From Porphyra umbilicalis (Eukaryota > Rhodophyta > Bangiophyceae > Bangiales > Bangiaceae), in contig KV918774.1 in assembly GCA_002049455.2 (NCBI GenBank), positions 62,001 to 126,000 of the forward strand: DNA of 64,000 nucleotides. The letters run 5' to 3'. The position numbers and the translations under genes were made by a program. Positions within the stretch are counted from its first letter, which is position 1. Each line of letters begins with the position of its first letter. Shown piece after piece: positions 10,609 to 22,634 of this stretch. The notes under the pieces were generated by a model. The model did no database searches. It was not told the DNA's origin and worked only from the letters and a program-made list of their open reading frames with translations.

Positions 10609-12870
10609 CGTCGAGAAGGGGGGTCGAGGGGGGGGTGGGGGAGATAAGAGCGGCCAGGCGAATGGAGGCGGACAGTGTAGAGTGCAAGCGACGGGCGGGT
10701 TGTGGTGAGACGGGAACCGTGTCGAGACGAAGGCACCGCCCACCGCGGGTTCTTATGCAATGCTCGTGCCAGCGCCGTCTGCGGGAACCGACGGGCAGAG
10801 CGGTCGCCACGCAAGCAAGACCAGTCGTCCCGCGGAGCCGGCTGGCTGTACGCACCGCCACACACCCACGCAACGGTGGAGACCAATGCACGACGAACAC
10901 CCAACCCGCAACCTTTCGACCACAGAGGAATAGAAGAAGCAAGCTCACCCATAGGAAACTCTGCAGCCGGTTCACCGCGGTGCGGCCAAGTACCCGCGGA
11001 CCCCCCATTGGGGGCCGGCGGCGGCGGCAGCCGTCTGTGGCGGCGGCCGTCGGCCGCGGCCGTCCACAGGGGCGATGCGGAGGAGATATTCCCCGATGCG
11101 CACCGACTACCTGTCTTAGGAGCCAGCCAGGGGGGGGGGGGAACCACGAAGAACAAAGGTACTGCCAGACCGCAACAAAGCAAGCAGATGGGGTGGATAG
11201 GGGTGAGGTCAGAAGCGTACGACGACACACAGACCGCCGTTCCATATCACACCAGGGCATTCTACACGGCGGAAGCAAGTGGACCGCTCGCAGGCAATCT
11301 GCAGTAGCAAGAGAAAACGGCAGCCAGACGTACAAACGTCTGTACGGCAGCGACGCCGGCAGAGCCGAACGGACGGTAGATCTCCGTGTGCAACCGCCGG
11401 ACGGCAGGCAGCCGGACGGCAAGCCGCCGGACGGCAGGCCGCCGGACGGCAAGCCGCCGGACGGCAAGCCGCCGGACGGCAAGCCGCCGGACGGCAAGCC
11501 GCCTCCCTCATCCGCTGCCAAGTCTCATCAAGCCGAAAGAGCCGCAGGCTGCCCGCAGGGGCGTCACCCCCTGCGTAGCGCGCGAGGAACGTGCGCACGA
11601 GCAACGGCGGAGAACTGCTGAGGGTCCGCAATCTCGAAGGCGGCTGACAGCCTCAGCTGCGGAGCTCACAGCCGCTCTTGCGTGTCGGTCCCACACAGTC
11701 ACGGCACAGATCCGAAGCTTGTCATAAATGGGTCGCTGACGTCCTGACAATACAGCGATCGCGTCACTCTTCTACAGCAATCAGATCAGTCAGCTGCCAA
11801 CAGGCCCTGGTGGTTGGCTGCACAGTCCGGCTGACGAGCTCTTTTCCTGAGTCGATATTCCAATCGTGGTCAAATTGGGGTAATTGTTTCTGTGATTGGA
11901 CTGTGTTGTAGGAGTTGCCGCGTGCCATTGATCTCCCAATCCGAGCGCTGACTGGACAGGCGTTGCTGAGCCGCACAGCTCTTCGGCCCGCTCCTGGGAC
12001 CGCTTCGCAGCCACGAGGGAGGCGTTTCTGGGAGGCGGTTCTGGCCTTCCGCCGCTGCTGCTCGTCACTTCGCGTTCTGCTCGCTGCGGTCTGGTGCCTG
12101 TGCGCCTGTCGCACAGCTGCCACCCGTGAACGAGCTGTGCTCTCACGGCTGCTCCCCCGACCAGTGACTGCTGTGGAATACTTGTCCCCACAACCCACCC
12201 GAGTGACCTCTCCGGCCGACGCCCCGTTGCCACCCCTTGACGCGCCTCGCGGTCTCTCGCCTCCTCCACCCACCCGCCCTCTCCGACCGGCGCCAGGCTC
12301 TCCCACTCGTCTGCCTTGTTCTGCCTTGGCCGACTCGTCCGCAGCAATTCCGCTCCTCGTCGGACCTACCACCCCCAACTATCTGAGCAATCGGTGCGGC
12401 CCCCATGCACTTTGAACCCCCACGGCGCCTGCAACCCTGACGTCTCGCCGTTTCACTCCATCGACTTCCAAGGTAAGAACTTTTGTCTGAGCGCCCCCAT
12501 CTGTGTGTGTATTGTGAGCCTGGCCACGCGCCGCACTACAGGCCAATATCGAGTGCCGCATATGACCCGCAAGCCCGCTGCCTGGCACCACACTGTTTCC
12601 GTAACCCCGTCGTCTTGGTCTTGCACCGCGCACATGGTATTTTCTCTGTCCTGACCCAAGTGGCCACCCGCCCCCATCAGGTTATGTGTCGGCTACCCGC
12701 CGTCGGTGTGCCAAAGGCGTGAATGCCTGTGCCTGGTCGCGTGTGGCGGCCGCGTCAGCGTCGGTTGGGCAAGCCGGTCCCCGCGGGACGCCAGCGTTTG
12801 TCGTCGGGCATGGCCGCAACCCGTTCTCCCCGGAGCTTCCCTGTCGTGATCCTGGCATACCGCCCCCAAG
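10609..12870. other. intergenic stretch between divergent genes
   Basis: No gene recognised. It lies between the minus-strand gene ending at 10608 and the plus-strand KDZ gene starting at 12871, so it should hold both promoters. It contains a 15-bp tandem repeat at 11397-11510 and G runs near 10620 and 11130. Long open frames here run through the repeat on both strands, have no domain and are considered artefacts. Confidence 0.5.
11397..11510. repeat. 15-bp tandem repeat, about 7.5 units
   Basis: The unit is GCCGGACGGCAAGCC, with minor A/G changes in the first three units. The period is a multiple of three, so both strands stay open (PDGKP on one, GGLPS on the other). The conserved core CCGGACGG is not a perfect palindrome. 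A minisatellite is the simplest reading. Confidence 0.9.
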
Positions 12871-15800
12871 ATGCAGCCCACGTATGGGCCATTGACTTGC
12901 AAGCTGTGCGGCTTGACTAAGGCCAACACGGCGGCTATGCGGAAGCACACACTTGCTGCCCATCGGGAACTCGGCCGCAACGCAAACCGCAGGTTGCCCC
13001 CCCGGCAGCAGGCACCAAGCCCCGCCCTCGTCACCGCAGCTGCAGCCGGCGTGGCGCCATCCCGTTCAGGAGGGTCCTCTTGCGACGCCACGTCGGCTTC
13101 ACTCTGTGGCCAACAGACGGCTCTGCGGCAGCACCCTCTCGCCGCGGGCTCTTCGTCATCCGTCCCGCCTGCCGGCGATGCGCTGCCGCTGGTGGAGCCG
13201 GGGAAAGATGTGCTCCCCTTCATCGCCGCGCTCGAGACGGCCGCGACCGTCGCTGACCGTAGCACCGACGACGGTGTCGTGGGACTGCCAGAGGAGTGCG
13301 GCGACGACGATGCCACTCTTTTGCTCAACCTGTCTCAGGCAGCGGAGGTGCAGGCGTCCCGGGAGGAGAATCTACATCCCGTTGTTGGCGGCAAGCCACC
13401 GCTGGGTGGACAGCAGGCCTTTACCAGTGGCCATGCGCACCACTTCTCTTCGGTCGCAACGGAGGCGCAAGCTGAGTACGAGCGTATTGGCAACGCGAAG
13501 CGGTGCGAGCCCGCCATCGATGCGAGGCAAAATTGCAAGCCGGGGCAGTTCAACACCCCAGCGCTCAAGATGCTGCAGACGTTCGTCAACGAGTGCAATG
13601 GCAGCGGCCTATCCACGGCGTCCCAGACGCGATTGTACGAGTTGCTCGCGAGGTGGGACGGGTCTGACGGCAGCGGCAGCGCGGACGCCGGCGGCCCCAG
13701 CCGCATTGCCGACGTTTTTACCTCGCCGACGGCGTTTCGAAACGCCGTCCGCGACGACTTGGACGACGCAATCTTGTCTGCAGGGTGGAAAAAGTGTACG
13801 CTGGTACAAGGGGGGGTGTCTTATGTGACCTTCTTCCGCTCCGCTCTGAAGACCGCGCTCGACGCGCTGCGCAATGCAAAGGAGGTGCAGCTGCGACGAG
13901 ACGACGGCGACGTTGGCGACCGTCGCGAGGCCCCCATGGACGGTGAGGCGCTTCGTGCGCACCAGGAAGCTGTTGACGACACCACTGCTGAGAAGGCCTT
14001 TGTCCTCGGCCTTTACGTCTACAGTGACGCAAGCTTATTATCCTGGTCGGGTGGTACGTTCCTTATGCTGCTTGTTGACCCGTGCATGAGTTCTCTGTGC
14101 CTGTTCTTGGGGCGTGCTCACTTCTGTGCGGATGCCCGCGTCGTGCTACTGCCTCACACTTGTCTCACTCTAACCGCGGCACTATCGTTGGGCTTCGTTT
14201 TCGTCAACCCTATCTTGTACTTCTTTGTCGCAGCACACTACCTATATCCCATCAGAATTCGAGTCGTCAACGACGTCTCGGGGGAGGTCCGCTGCTTCAC
14301 CGTCGCGTACGTGCCCATCGTGCGGACTCTCAAGGAGCCGGGCGGCAAGGTGAAGGCAACGGGGAGGTGCTGGGGCGTTCTCCAGCGCACTCTCTACATT
14401 GCCTTCCGTGAGGCCATCGCTTCCAGCCACAGTGGCCAATCCCTAGAGACGAGCATCGGGGGCTACACTCTAGCGTTTTTGCGGGTACTGTTGTACACGT
14501 GCGACAGGCCAGAGGAGCGGGCGGTCCTCTGCATGAAGGCGAGCAACTTTGGCAAGTGCTGCTCGTCGTGCGAGGTGCAAGCCAAGGATGCGTGCTCGGA
14601 GGAGGGGGTGACAACGGCACCGCGAGACGTCGTTGAGACACTGACGAGGCACCTCGAGGCGGCCAAGCTCCGGCGCACAACTAGGGCACGCAAGCGCCGC
14701 GTCCTCCTGGAGACGGAGAGCAGCATCAACTCCTTTGTACCCGCACTAGCTTCGTTAGGAGGGCTCAGAACGTTCCCGCACCACCTTTACAAGATGATTG
14801 CCATAGACCCGCTGCACGTATGTTCGGTTTCTTTGCTCAGCTGAGGGCTGTGTGTCATTGTGCATGCCGCATCGATGTGCGTGTCAGCTGCTCATACGAT
14901 TCTCATTGAACCCATTGCTGACATTCTTCTGGTCTGGTTCTTTGATCTGCTTTCCTCTTCGCTTGAGGCACAGGTGCTAGACCTTGGAATAACCCGCATG
15001 CTATGCCATCGGCTCATCGTGATGTTCCCGCATGTTTGCCATGAGTGTTATCCGGAATACAGAGACGAGAGCGCCACTGCCCGTGCGGGAAACGTGCGGA
15101 CGGAGTTCCTCGGGCGCCGTTGCCTGGCGCCGTTTATCGCTCCTGGGTACGTGTATCTGCCGTTCACGCGACGGGTTTTCGGTCCGGGGCTCCTTGGGCG
15201 TGGTCTGCTTTGCATAGCCCCCTGACATTATCAGCTGCCTTGACCTCATGTGGCTGTCTCGATTGGTGCATCTGCTCCTCCCACAGGTACCTCGTCGGCC
15301 TGAAAGAGAAGCAGGCCACCTTTACAGGTGACCAGCAACGGGCTGGATTTTGGATTCTCATGTTCCTCGTTGCGGGTCTGTTTCGGCCAAGTACCCGGCG
15401 GCGGCCGGTGCCAAAGAAGAGGGCCAAGAGACACCCTGCCCCTTGCAAGACCAAGCGAGCATCGCGCTCAACCGCCGCAGCGCCCTCGGCTGCGCCCACC
15501 CTGCCACCGTCACCCATCTCCCCCGCCTCACCATCGGCCGCCCGCCCCGTCACTCTGTCGGCCGCCCCAGCCCCCGCAGTCTCTACCGCCCGCCCCGCCG
15601 CACCTTTGGCTGGCCGCCCCCCCCCACTTCGGGCCGCCCACCCCCCACCACCGTCGCCCGCGCGCCCCGTCACGCCGTCGGCCGCCCCACTCATCCCACC
15701 CTCGGCCGCCCGCCGTCCCCCACCCTCGGCCGCCCACCCTCAGCCACCGTCGGCCGCACGCCCCTTCACGCAATCGGCCACCCCAGCAATCCCACCCTCG

Positions 15801-17156
15801 GTCGCCCGCCCTCCCCCACATTCGGCTACCCTGTCCCACTCACTTCGGGCCGCTCGTTCCGTCACGCCGTCGCCCACCCGCCCCGTCACGCCGTCGGCCG
15901 CCCGCCCCGTCATGACGTCGGCCGCCCCACCCGCTCCACCCTCGGCTGCCCGCCCCCCCCCACCTTCGGACTTCCGCGGAGGCCCACTCCTGGCCAACCA
16001 CGCCCTACCACCATCGGCCGCCTGCTTCGCCCGCCCCGTCATGCCGTCGGCCGCTCGCCCCATCACGCCGTCGGCCGCCACACCCCCTCGACCTTCGGCC
16101 GCCCGCAGACCCCCGCCGTCGGCAGACCGCCCCGTCACGCCAACGGCCGCGTCAACCCCTCCACGTCCGGCGCCCCCCCCCCCCCAACCGTCCGCGCGTC
16201 CTGATCGAACGCCCTCTGGCGATCCACTGACTGGAGATGAGATGCCGGCGAAGGACTATGTCGACGACGTCGAGAACCTCATGGCGTCCCTGCTCGGTTT
16301 GAGCAGCAGCGACCACGGCGGCGGCTTAAGCGGCTTAGACAACAGTTGCAGTACCGATGGGAACAGCGGCAGCGATGGTGGGGAGTCGGAGACGTGCGAG
16401 CAGGTCGCCAATGGCAGCGGATCCGGCGGCGGCGAAAGCGACGCGGCTGCAGGACCGACCTCAACGACCGACGACTTCACGTGCGTCACCAAGAACCTGG
16501 AGTTCGACTATGAGGCGTACCGTCACAAGTTCGGTGACACTCCGTACGACGTGGCCGTCACGCGTATGTTCGCACGGTACGCCCAGCTGGTTGACCGGCT
16601 CACCGGCACCTACCACTGCCGTAAGCCCATGTCCGTGGCAGAGGGGGAAGTGGTGGCCGCCCTGGCGCGCTCTTTCGTTCTGGACCTGTTGACGCCAATC
16701 CTCGGGAAGTTCTTCAGCACGAAAGTGCACAAGCTGCTTGCCCACGTGCTCAGCGCCATCAGGCTGCACGGCTCGATCAAGAACGGTGACACGGGGGCCA
16801 ACGAGGCCCTCCACGGGCATGAGAAGCGCCGGTACGGGCGCACCAACGGAGATGAGGACACCTTCCGTGGGCAGTTGCTCCGCATCGGACAAGGGTCGCT
16901 CGAAATCCGCGACAGGTTTGAACGTGAGGCGGCGGACTTTGACGCGTGGTTTGATGACCACGACGACGCTGCGGGGGCACCGGGGACGCTCGCGCCGACG
17001 TCCGTTCCACCTGACGGCGGACGTGTCGGCGGACGTGCCTCTCGTCGGTGGACTGCGGTCACCGTTGCCCAGCTGGCCGCGCGACCGGGGCTCAGTGCCG
17101 TCGGTAGTGTCCTGGGGCTCCCCCTAGATACCGCTCTCTTGCGGCTCCCCAACTAA
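12871..17156 (+). CDS. KDZ-type (Kyakuja-Dileera-Zisupton) transposase, four exons
   Basis: Proposed coding: 12871-14053, 14234-14817, 14974-15146, 15287-17156, which joins in frame to 1269 aa. Introns begin GTACGT, GTATGT and GTACGT, and all end CAG. Removing them restores the family core: YSDASLLSWSG joined to AHYLYPIRIRVVND, then AIDPLH joined to VLDLGITRMLCHRL, then APG joined to YLVGLKEKQATFTGDQQR, the KDZ signatures. The N-terminus has a C2H2 zinc finger (C10, C13, H26, H31). Exon 4 carries a Pro/Ala/Arg linker of about 270 residues built from degenerate CGGCCGCCCGCCCCGTCAC-like repeats, then a second conserved block (STKVHKLLAHVLSAIRLHGS ... GANEALHGHEKRRYGRTN). The linker is unusually long and may hide another intron. 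Terminal inverted repeats of the element were not found by eye. Confidence 0.75.
15440..16205 (+). repeat. degenerate GTCGGCCGCCCGCCCC repeat inside the KDZ gene
   Basis: Irregular repeats of CGGCCGCCCGCCCCGTCAC-like units keep several frames open on both strands. In the gene frame they read as variations of PSAARPVTPSAARPP. The units are about 20-40 bp and variable. This is an expanded low-complexity linker, not a conserved domain. Confidence 0.7.
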
Positions 17157-17627
17157 TACACCTTCTCCACTCGATTCCCGTGCTGCACGGGCGGTCATCC
17201 ACGGCAACATTTACGGGCTACCCCTATGTACCGCGGCTTGCCGTGGTTCGACTGCCTGGCGTACGCCCTCCCGGGTGACTCCCGGGGGGTATTGCGTTAC
17301 GGTGAGGCTCGAGCCATTGTTGGGAAGGCTGCGGACGATGACATCGACGTCGTTATTGTCGCGGCTATGGATGTGTGCGAGTCCATACCAGGGTGCCCGC
17401 TCGAAGAGGGCGGCTGCAAGTGATTGTGCTGGTCAATGGGGGTTGGTGACGAGTGGCCGGCGCTGCACGCTGTCCCACTGACGTCTGTGTTGCGCCTCGA
17501 GCACGTGGTGCCGGACCAGGACCAGATTACGCGAGACTATGGATTTGACGCTACGCCTCAGACGGTGCCCAAGACCCTTGCTCACAGGCGCGCCCAACGT
17601 TTCTTCGTCAATGCTTTTTATCCTTGA
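17157..17627 (+). pseudogene. KDZ element C-terminal coding, cut off by stops
   Basis: Directly after the TAA at 17154 and in the same frame come MYRGLPWFDCLAYALPGDSR... (from 17226) and, after an in-frame TGA at 17421, MGVGDEWPALHAVPLTSVLR... to 17627. The composition and the WFDC...YGEAR...VVIVAAM pattern resemble the C-terminal extension often found on KDZ-transposon proteins. Either the copy has decayed at its 3' end, or the stops lie in short introns I cannot define. Inference rests mainly on frame continuity and position. Confidence 0.45.
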
Positions 17628-18910
17628 CCATAAACTGTTCCTTTCTTCTCTTGTCATCGGTACTCTCCAGCTCTCCTCTTGCGCCGACCTTGGGTGGCAA
17701 CTGTATCCCCACAGGGGCCTAGCCACCACGATTGGACTGGGTGGGAGGAGCAGGTGAAGGCAGCATTCGCAGAGGGGCAGGGGGACGCCGCGGTTGCTCA
17801 GGTGGGCGCGGCCGGCAGACGCCAGAGGTACCGGTCCAGACTCTGTCGTTGCAGAGCCAGGTGAGGACACGGGCCGGCTTGGAGTGGGGAGAGCACGCAC
17901 TGGAACAGGTGAAGCAGTGGCCGTGCCGTTGTTGTCTTGTGAGGAAATCGCGGGTCATTGATTGGTTGACGTTGCAGGGGGGAGGCCTTTGCGAGTCGTC
18001 GCCGGCTCGTGCCGCCCGACACGTGAGACCCAGGCCTCTACAGCCCTCCGTGGGAGCGCCACAGGTGGCCGTCTCGAGCCAGTAGCCCCCTGTTCTTGAA
18101 TAACCCCATCGAGCGGATAAATTCAGAGGCCCATCAACTCGATGGGTGCGATGTGAGGCAAGAAAGGCATCGCTAGCTCCATCCAAAGTTGAGCCGGATG
18201 GGAGTGATGCGCATCAGCCAGATTCGATGGAAAACCGATGGGGTGTGCCCAAACGCAGACGATCCACCCTCTTGCGCTCTTAGGCGTCCGTCATCCTTCT
18301 CTGCTCTCCCCGTTCCTCCGCCCCGATCTTCATCCTCGCCCACTACGCGGCGCGGCGGCGGTCACCTTCCCAACCCTCCCGTTCGTCTCGCCTTTCGCGA
18401 GCCTCTCGCTCGCTCCTTGCACTTCCACCGAGAGTTCCAATCGGTCCTTGGGGTGGACGCATTCGAGAGGGCCTGTAGCCCTGATCGCCGCCCGGTCGGA
18501 TCCAGTGAGGGTCATTTTAGGGTCGGTCCGCACCACGAGCGTTTGCCCGAACGCCGAATGCGGACGCCCATCCCATTGGTCAATGCCTGTTACGTGGTCC
18601 ACGTGGAACGTAGCGCGTTCGGGCTTCCTGTCCCAATGTCCAGCCTGCCGAAACAAGCTGGACGGTGCAATATTGATCCTTGCATGACAGTCAGTTGAAA
18701 TGAATAGGTGGGGCCATGCAGTCTCCATCGGGCCCGACCAATACGCAATGGAATACAAAAATTCACAGCCTCAGCCCGCCACCGATGGCGGGCAGATAAA
18801 CCCTCGCCGCATCCCTGGCCTCACCTGCCCCATCCTGTCGACTGGTGACACACACATACGAGCCAGCTGTACCGACTCCCATTTGACGCTCCCACCCAAC
18901 GGCAGCTACC
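17628..18910. other. gene-free stretch with a TIR fragment
   Basis: No gene recognised. At 18523-18570 the sequence GGGTCGGTCCGCACCACG followed by GCCCGAACGCCGAATG matches, reversed, the segment at about 31530-31589, so part of a Harbinger-like MITE family is present. The segment just before 18911 is the presumed promoter of the SAP gene. Confidence 0.45.
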
Positions 18911-20295
18911 ATGTCGGAGATCTCCATCGCCGCCCGCCCGACGCAGGGACCGTCGCAAGGCGACCCCCGGTCCCAGACAGTACCTGAGGTGTCTGGTGGG
19001 TCGACCGTGCCACCCGTGGCCACCTCCATCGCCGCCCGCCCGACGCAGGGACCGTCGCAAGGCGACCCCCGGTCCCAGACAGTACCTGAGGTGTCTGGTG
19101 GGTCGACCGTGCCACCCGTGGCCACCGCATCCACTGCATCAGGACAAGCCCCACCACAGAGCGAGGTGATTCGGCCACCGGCGGCGACGGGCGAGTCGGA
19201 GGAGATCATCAAGAAGGCGCTCGAGTTGCGCTTCAACAAGGCCCAAATGCAGGCCATTTGCAAGGAGGCCGGCATCACTGTCGGTGGCATCAAGTCCGTC
19301 GTGGCTGATAGGTTGCTGCGCGACGTGGCGCCCGCCGAGCTGTGCCTCAAGATATCTAAGCTCTGCGCCGAAAGCGCTGACAAGAAATTCCCTTCGGGCC
19401 CTTTTTACTTCATGGGGGGGGATTGCACATCATCCCCAACACCAGCGGCCTGCTGCGCGCGCCACCGGCGTCGCGCCCGCCGCAGACCCCGTTCTCACTC
19501 GACGAGTATGCCCGCTTGTTCCACGCCATGTCCACGCCGACGGTGTTTGCCGCCCTCGTTGCGGCCAAGCAGCACAAGTCTCGAGACGAACTGGAGGAGG
19601 AGCAGGTCAACCCCTTTACCCTCGTCGCCGAGGTCTTTAATGACCTCACCTGGGAGCCGGACGCGCCCGCGCCGCTGCCGGCGCAACTTGCTATCGTCGA
19701 TGCGGGTGAGCGCCCTTACGAGCGGACGCCGGACTTCCTGCGGACGAAGTGGGCGGATGTGCGGCGGGTGTGGTCCAATGCCCACGTCCTGTACACGGCT
19801 AGTGGCCAAAACGTGGTCGCCCTGGGAGCAGATTTGCACCTGTACAAGACATTTATCGCAGACGACGTGTCAGTGCTATTTAAGATGGCTGTGCTGTACG
19901 CATGGTCCTTATTTTCGTGCTCACCCACTTTCCTGCAATTCTCCATCCGGTCGTTGGCGCCAGCTGACGCCCATGAGGGTGGCTACCGCGGGTCGCTCTC
20001 ATCGGGCGCGGGTGGAACGCCCGCGCCCTCCCAGCAGCGTACTCGTGGTCGCAAGCGCGGGGCGCAAGAGGAGCTGTTTGAGAACTTTGACAAGCGCATG
20101 GAAGCCATGGCCCCTCCACCGCGATCGGTCGCGCTGGACCAAGCCGAAGAGCTGGAGGCGCTCGCCCGTGCATCGAAAGCCGTGGAGGCACTCGACCAGA
20201 CGTCAGTGCGCACGCGTCTTATGAGCAAGATGGCGGACAGGCAGGCGGAGGACATGGCTGCAGCCAGGAACGTGACGATTGACCTCACCGAATAG
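18911..20295 (+). CDS. SAP-motif protein with one frame break
   Basis: Starts MSEISIAARPTQGPSQGDPR. A 34-residue unit (SIAARPTQGPSQ... VPPVAT) is repeated exactly in tandem (102-bp period at 18926-19129). Residues after it (EEIIKKALELRFNKAQMQAI CKEAGITVGGIKSVVADRLL) fit a SAP helix-extended-helix DNA-binding motif. At a run of eight G (19414-19421) the frame shifts by one, and the protein continues in the second frame from about 19423 (IIPNTSGLLRAPPASRPP...) to the stop at 20295, ending in charged helical sequence. The total would be about 460 aa. The break may be a sequencing or assembly error, a real mutation, or a polymorphic tract. A role in DNA or chromatin binding is inferred from the SAP motif alone. 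It could be host or transposon-borne. Confidence 0.6.
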
Positions 20296-21126
20296 AGCAT
20301 TCTTTCAAAGAAGTCGGGTTGCGTGCGGGCCCAGGCCCGCAAAGAACACGCCGTTTTTTCTGTTTTTTTGTATTTGCCTGTACGCCCTCAGCCACCTGTT
20401 GTACCTCCCCGCCCCCCCATGCCCGCACTCCCCCCACCCCATGTGTACAGCTTCCTTGGCCAAGGCATCCAACCACTGCCCCGACCCGCCGCATGAACTG
20501 TTCCTGCACACTTGGTCTAGCGCAATGACGTATCGAGTCTCCCACTGTGCTACCAGTTGTATCAAGCAAAGGGCAATGTGCTCTGTTCAATCCGTGAAAG
20601 CAACCGGTGCAGTACGCGGTGCGCACATAAGAAGAGCGTCATGGACGAATATGAGAAGGCGCGCTGGCATTTGCGAGGAAAGATGGCGCAACACTGGCGG
20701 ACGCGTTGGAGAACTGCCTGTTCGGCACTGTCCCATGTTATCCTGAGCGAGAACTGTGTACAGTGATCACCAAAGAACGAGAAAAAAATTGTAAAAGAAG
20801 GCAACAGAGAAAGCAACGACAGAGAAACCGATGACAGGCGGTCGACGGAACACAGTGGACATCAAACAGCGATGAAAACAAGTACAGTCGGCTCATAAAC
20901 CCAAAAAGAAGGGTCACTATAAGGCACTCCAACATCCTATTGAAACGCAACAGAGTTGACCCTGCAGCACACGACGCACCACCAAGGTCACAACCCTCCT
21001 CCTGTAACTGCACATCAAGGTGCTCAGCAGCACTGCCACAGCGTCCTCCCGGTTGAAAAAGACACAGCAACCGCCGCCTGCAGTGCTGGGACGCAAGGTC
21101 AGCCTCTGCCAGATATAAGCAGGCAA
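20296..21126. other. gene-free stretch
   Basis: 3' flank of the SAP gene followed by unique-looking sequence up to the left edge of the foldback. Only short frames without domain content. T-rich just after the stop (about 20350-20375), which could serve as 3' UTR. Confidence 0.45.
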
Positions 21127-22105
21127 AGAAAACGAAGCAAAGTAGAAGCAAGACACAGAGAGAAGAGAAACAATGCAGGCGGGGGGGGTGAGACACTGGG
21201 CAGCTTTTTGGCTCCAGCACAGGCCCGGGGCGACGGAGCACCCGGTGGCGTCGGAATACCGACACAGAAGAGCACCCTCACAGTTGGGCACGCAAGTGGG
21301 CAGGGCGGGTGGGTGCATGCGTAAAGGAGAAAGCGGGCGAGCGGGGGCATGCGAGGGTGGGCGACTACATACTCGGGCGGGCGTTCACGCGCCGGAGCGG
21401 GTGGGCGGGTGCGTGCACGGGCGGGTGGGTGCGTACGAGCGGGGAGGTGCGTGGATACATACCGCGGGGTAGGGTACTCGGGCTCATAGAGAAACACCTG
21501 ATGACAACTGGCAGCGGAAGGGTATGCCCAAAAGCAGCCGTGCGGAGGAGCACCCGCGGGGGACACCCGAGGAAGCTGCTCGTCGTCTGGTGGTGGGGGG
21601 GGTGGGGGTGGGAATAGCGGGACACAGCGCGCGCGGCGTGGGACCTCGAATGTGGCAGGGACTGCAAGGGCGCGTGTGGGACGGGGTGGCGGCCACATTG
21701 CGGCGCGCGGGTCCGGGACACACAGCCCACGATGCGGGCGCGCCGATTTGTGTAGGCACGCGCTGCCGTGTGGCGGGGTGACGGATCCCAATTGCCGCCG
21801 CACGTCGAACGCACCGAAACTGGCGGCGCACAGCCGTCTCGAGCAATGCGACGTGTGGTGACGATTGGAATTTGATCCGACCGTTGTGGAATCGTATTTA
21901 CAAATTTCGTTTTCTGTGGGGATTTATTATTCGCTGCAAGGGTGCACGGCCACCATCTTCTTCCCTTCTGGCAACCCCATCTACTGCCCAAGTGTGCCAC
22001 AGCCTGCCCCATCGCCCCCAACACCGCCGCGACTTCCGTCCTCGCCCCCCCCCCCCCCCCGCTCTCCTTGCCCCTGTGTCGTCTCCCCCCCCCCCCCCCC
22101 CCCAT
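21127..22105 (+). repeat. foldback left arm, outer part
   Basis: This segment is the near-exact reverse complement of about 28530-29509. The arm starts AGAAAACGA (21127) and matches the complement of the right end (TCGTTTTCT ending at 29509). It continues as 28076-28215 on the other side of the inserted copia element. Its C-rich tail (about 22040-22103) is the inserted element's target region. Long open frames in it recur mirror-wise in the right arm and show no domain. Confidence 0.85.
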
Positions 22106-22478
22106 TGTTGAGCATGGCTCAGCAATTCCATTTGTCTATACTTACCCGGTTGAGCATTGGGACTCAGTTTTGGGTATTTACCTATGCACTTGTTGTATGT
22201 TTTGTACTTGTGTGTACTTGATTTGTTGGTCTCGTAGTGGGCACTCTCTGCTGGGGTGAGCTCGGGGGGGGGGACTTGTGCGGGGAGGTGCATGCCCCGT
22301 TCTGGGAGGTGCGCCGCGGCCCGCGTGCACTGAGAACTGAGGCACGTGGGTGTGCTCCGAGAGCGGGCTGCCCGACGACCTGTCCTGGGGCCGCCTGGGG
22401 TACATTAGGTGGCTGGACACGGCCCAGGACCTCTGCCATAGTAAAATAACGCATCCACTTGACCACACCGACTTCACA
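22106..22478 (+). repeat. copia 5' LTR
   Basis: 373 bp, TG...CA ended, nearly identical to 27698-28070. Preceded by target duplication CCCAT. Confidence 0.95.
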
Positions 22479-22492
22479 GGTTATGGGCCCAG
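22479..22492 (+). promoter_or_regulatory. primer-binding site, half-tRNA type
   Basis: GGTTATGGGCCCAG directly follows the LTR and is complementary to the anticodon-stem and loop region (CTGGGCCCATAACC) of eukaryotic initiator tRNA-Met. Drosophila copia is known to prime from such an internal half-tRNA fragment rather than the 3' CCA end. Confidence 0.8.
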
Positions 22493-22634
22493 TGTCGCTG
22501 GTGGTCATCGTCGTCTTCCGTGCCGTTGTTGGCGGGACGACCTTGGTTGGGTTGCCGTGTGTTCCGGCGTCGGGCAGGTGGGTATAGCCTCCCACGTCTT
22601 CAGTGCCGCGCCTGCTGGCGTGGTTGTCATCGTC

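Noticed and set aside
11397-11510. Possible CRISPR array
   Set aside because: Units are contiguous without spacers, and the genome is eukaryotic.
10577-11521. Frames on both strands through the 15-bp repeat
   Set aside because: Open only because the repeat period is a multiple of three. No domain, and they overlap the start of the minus-strand gene.
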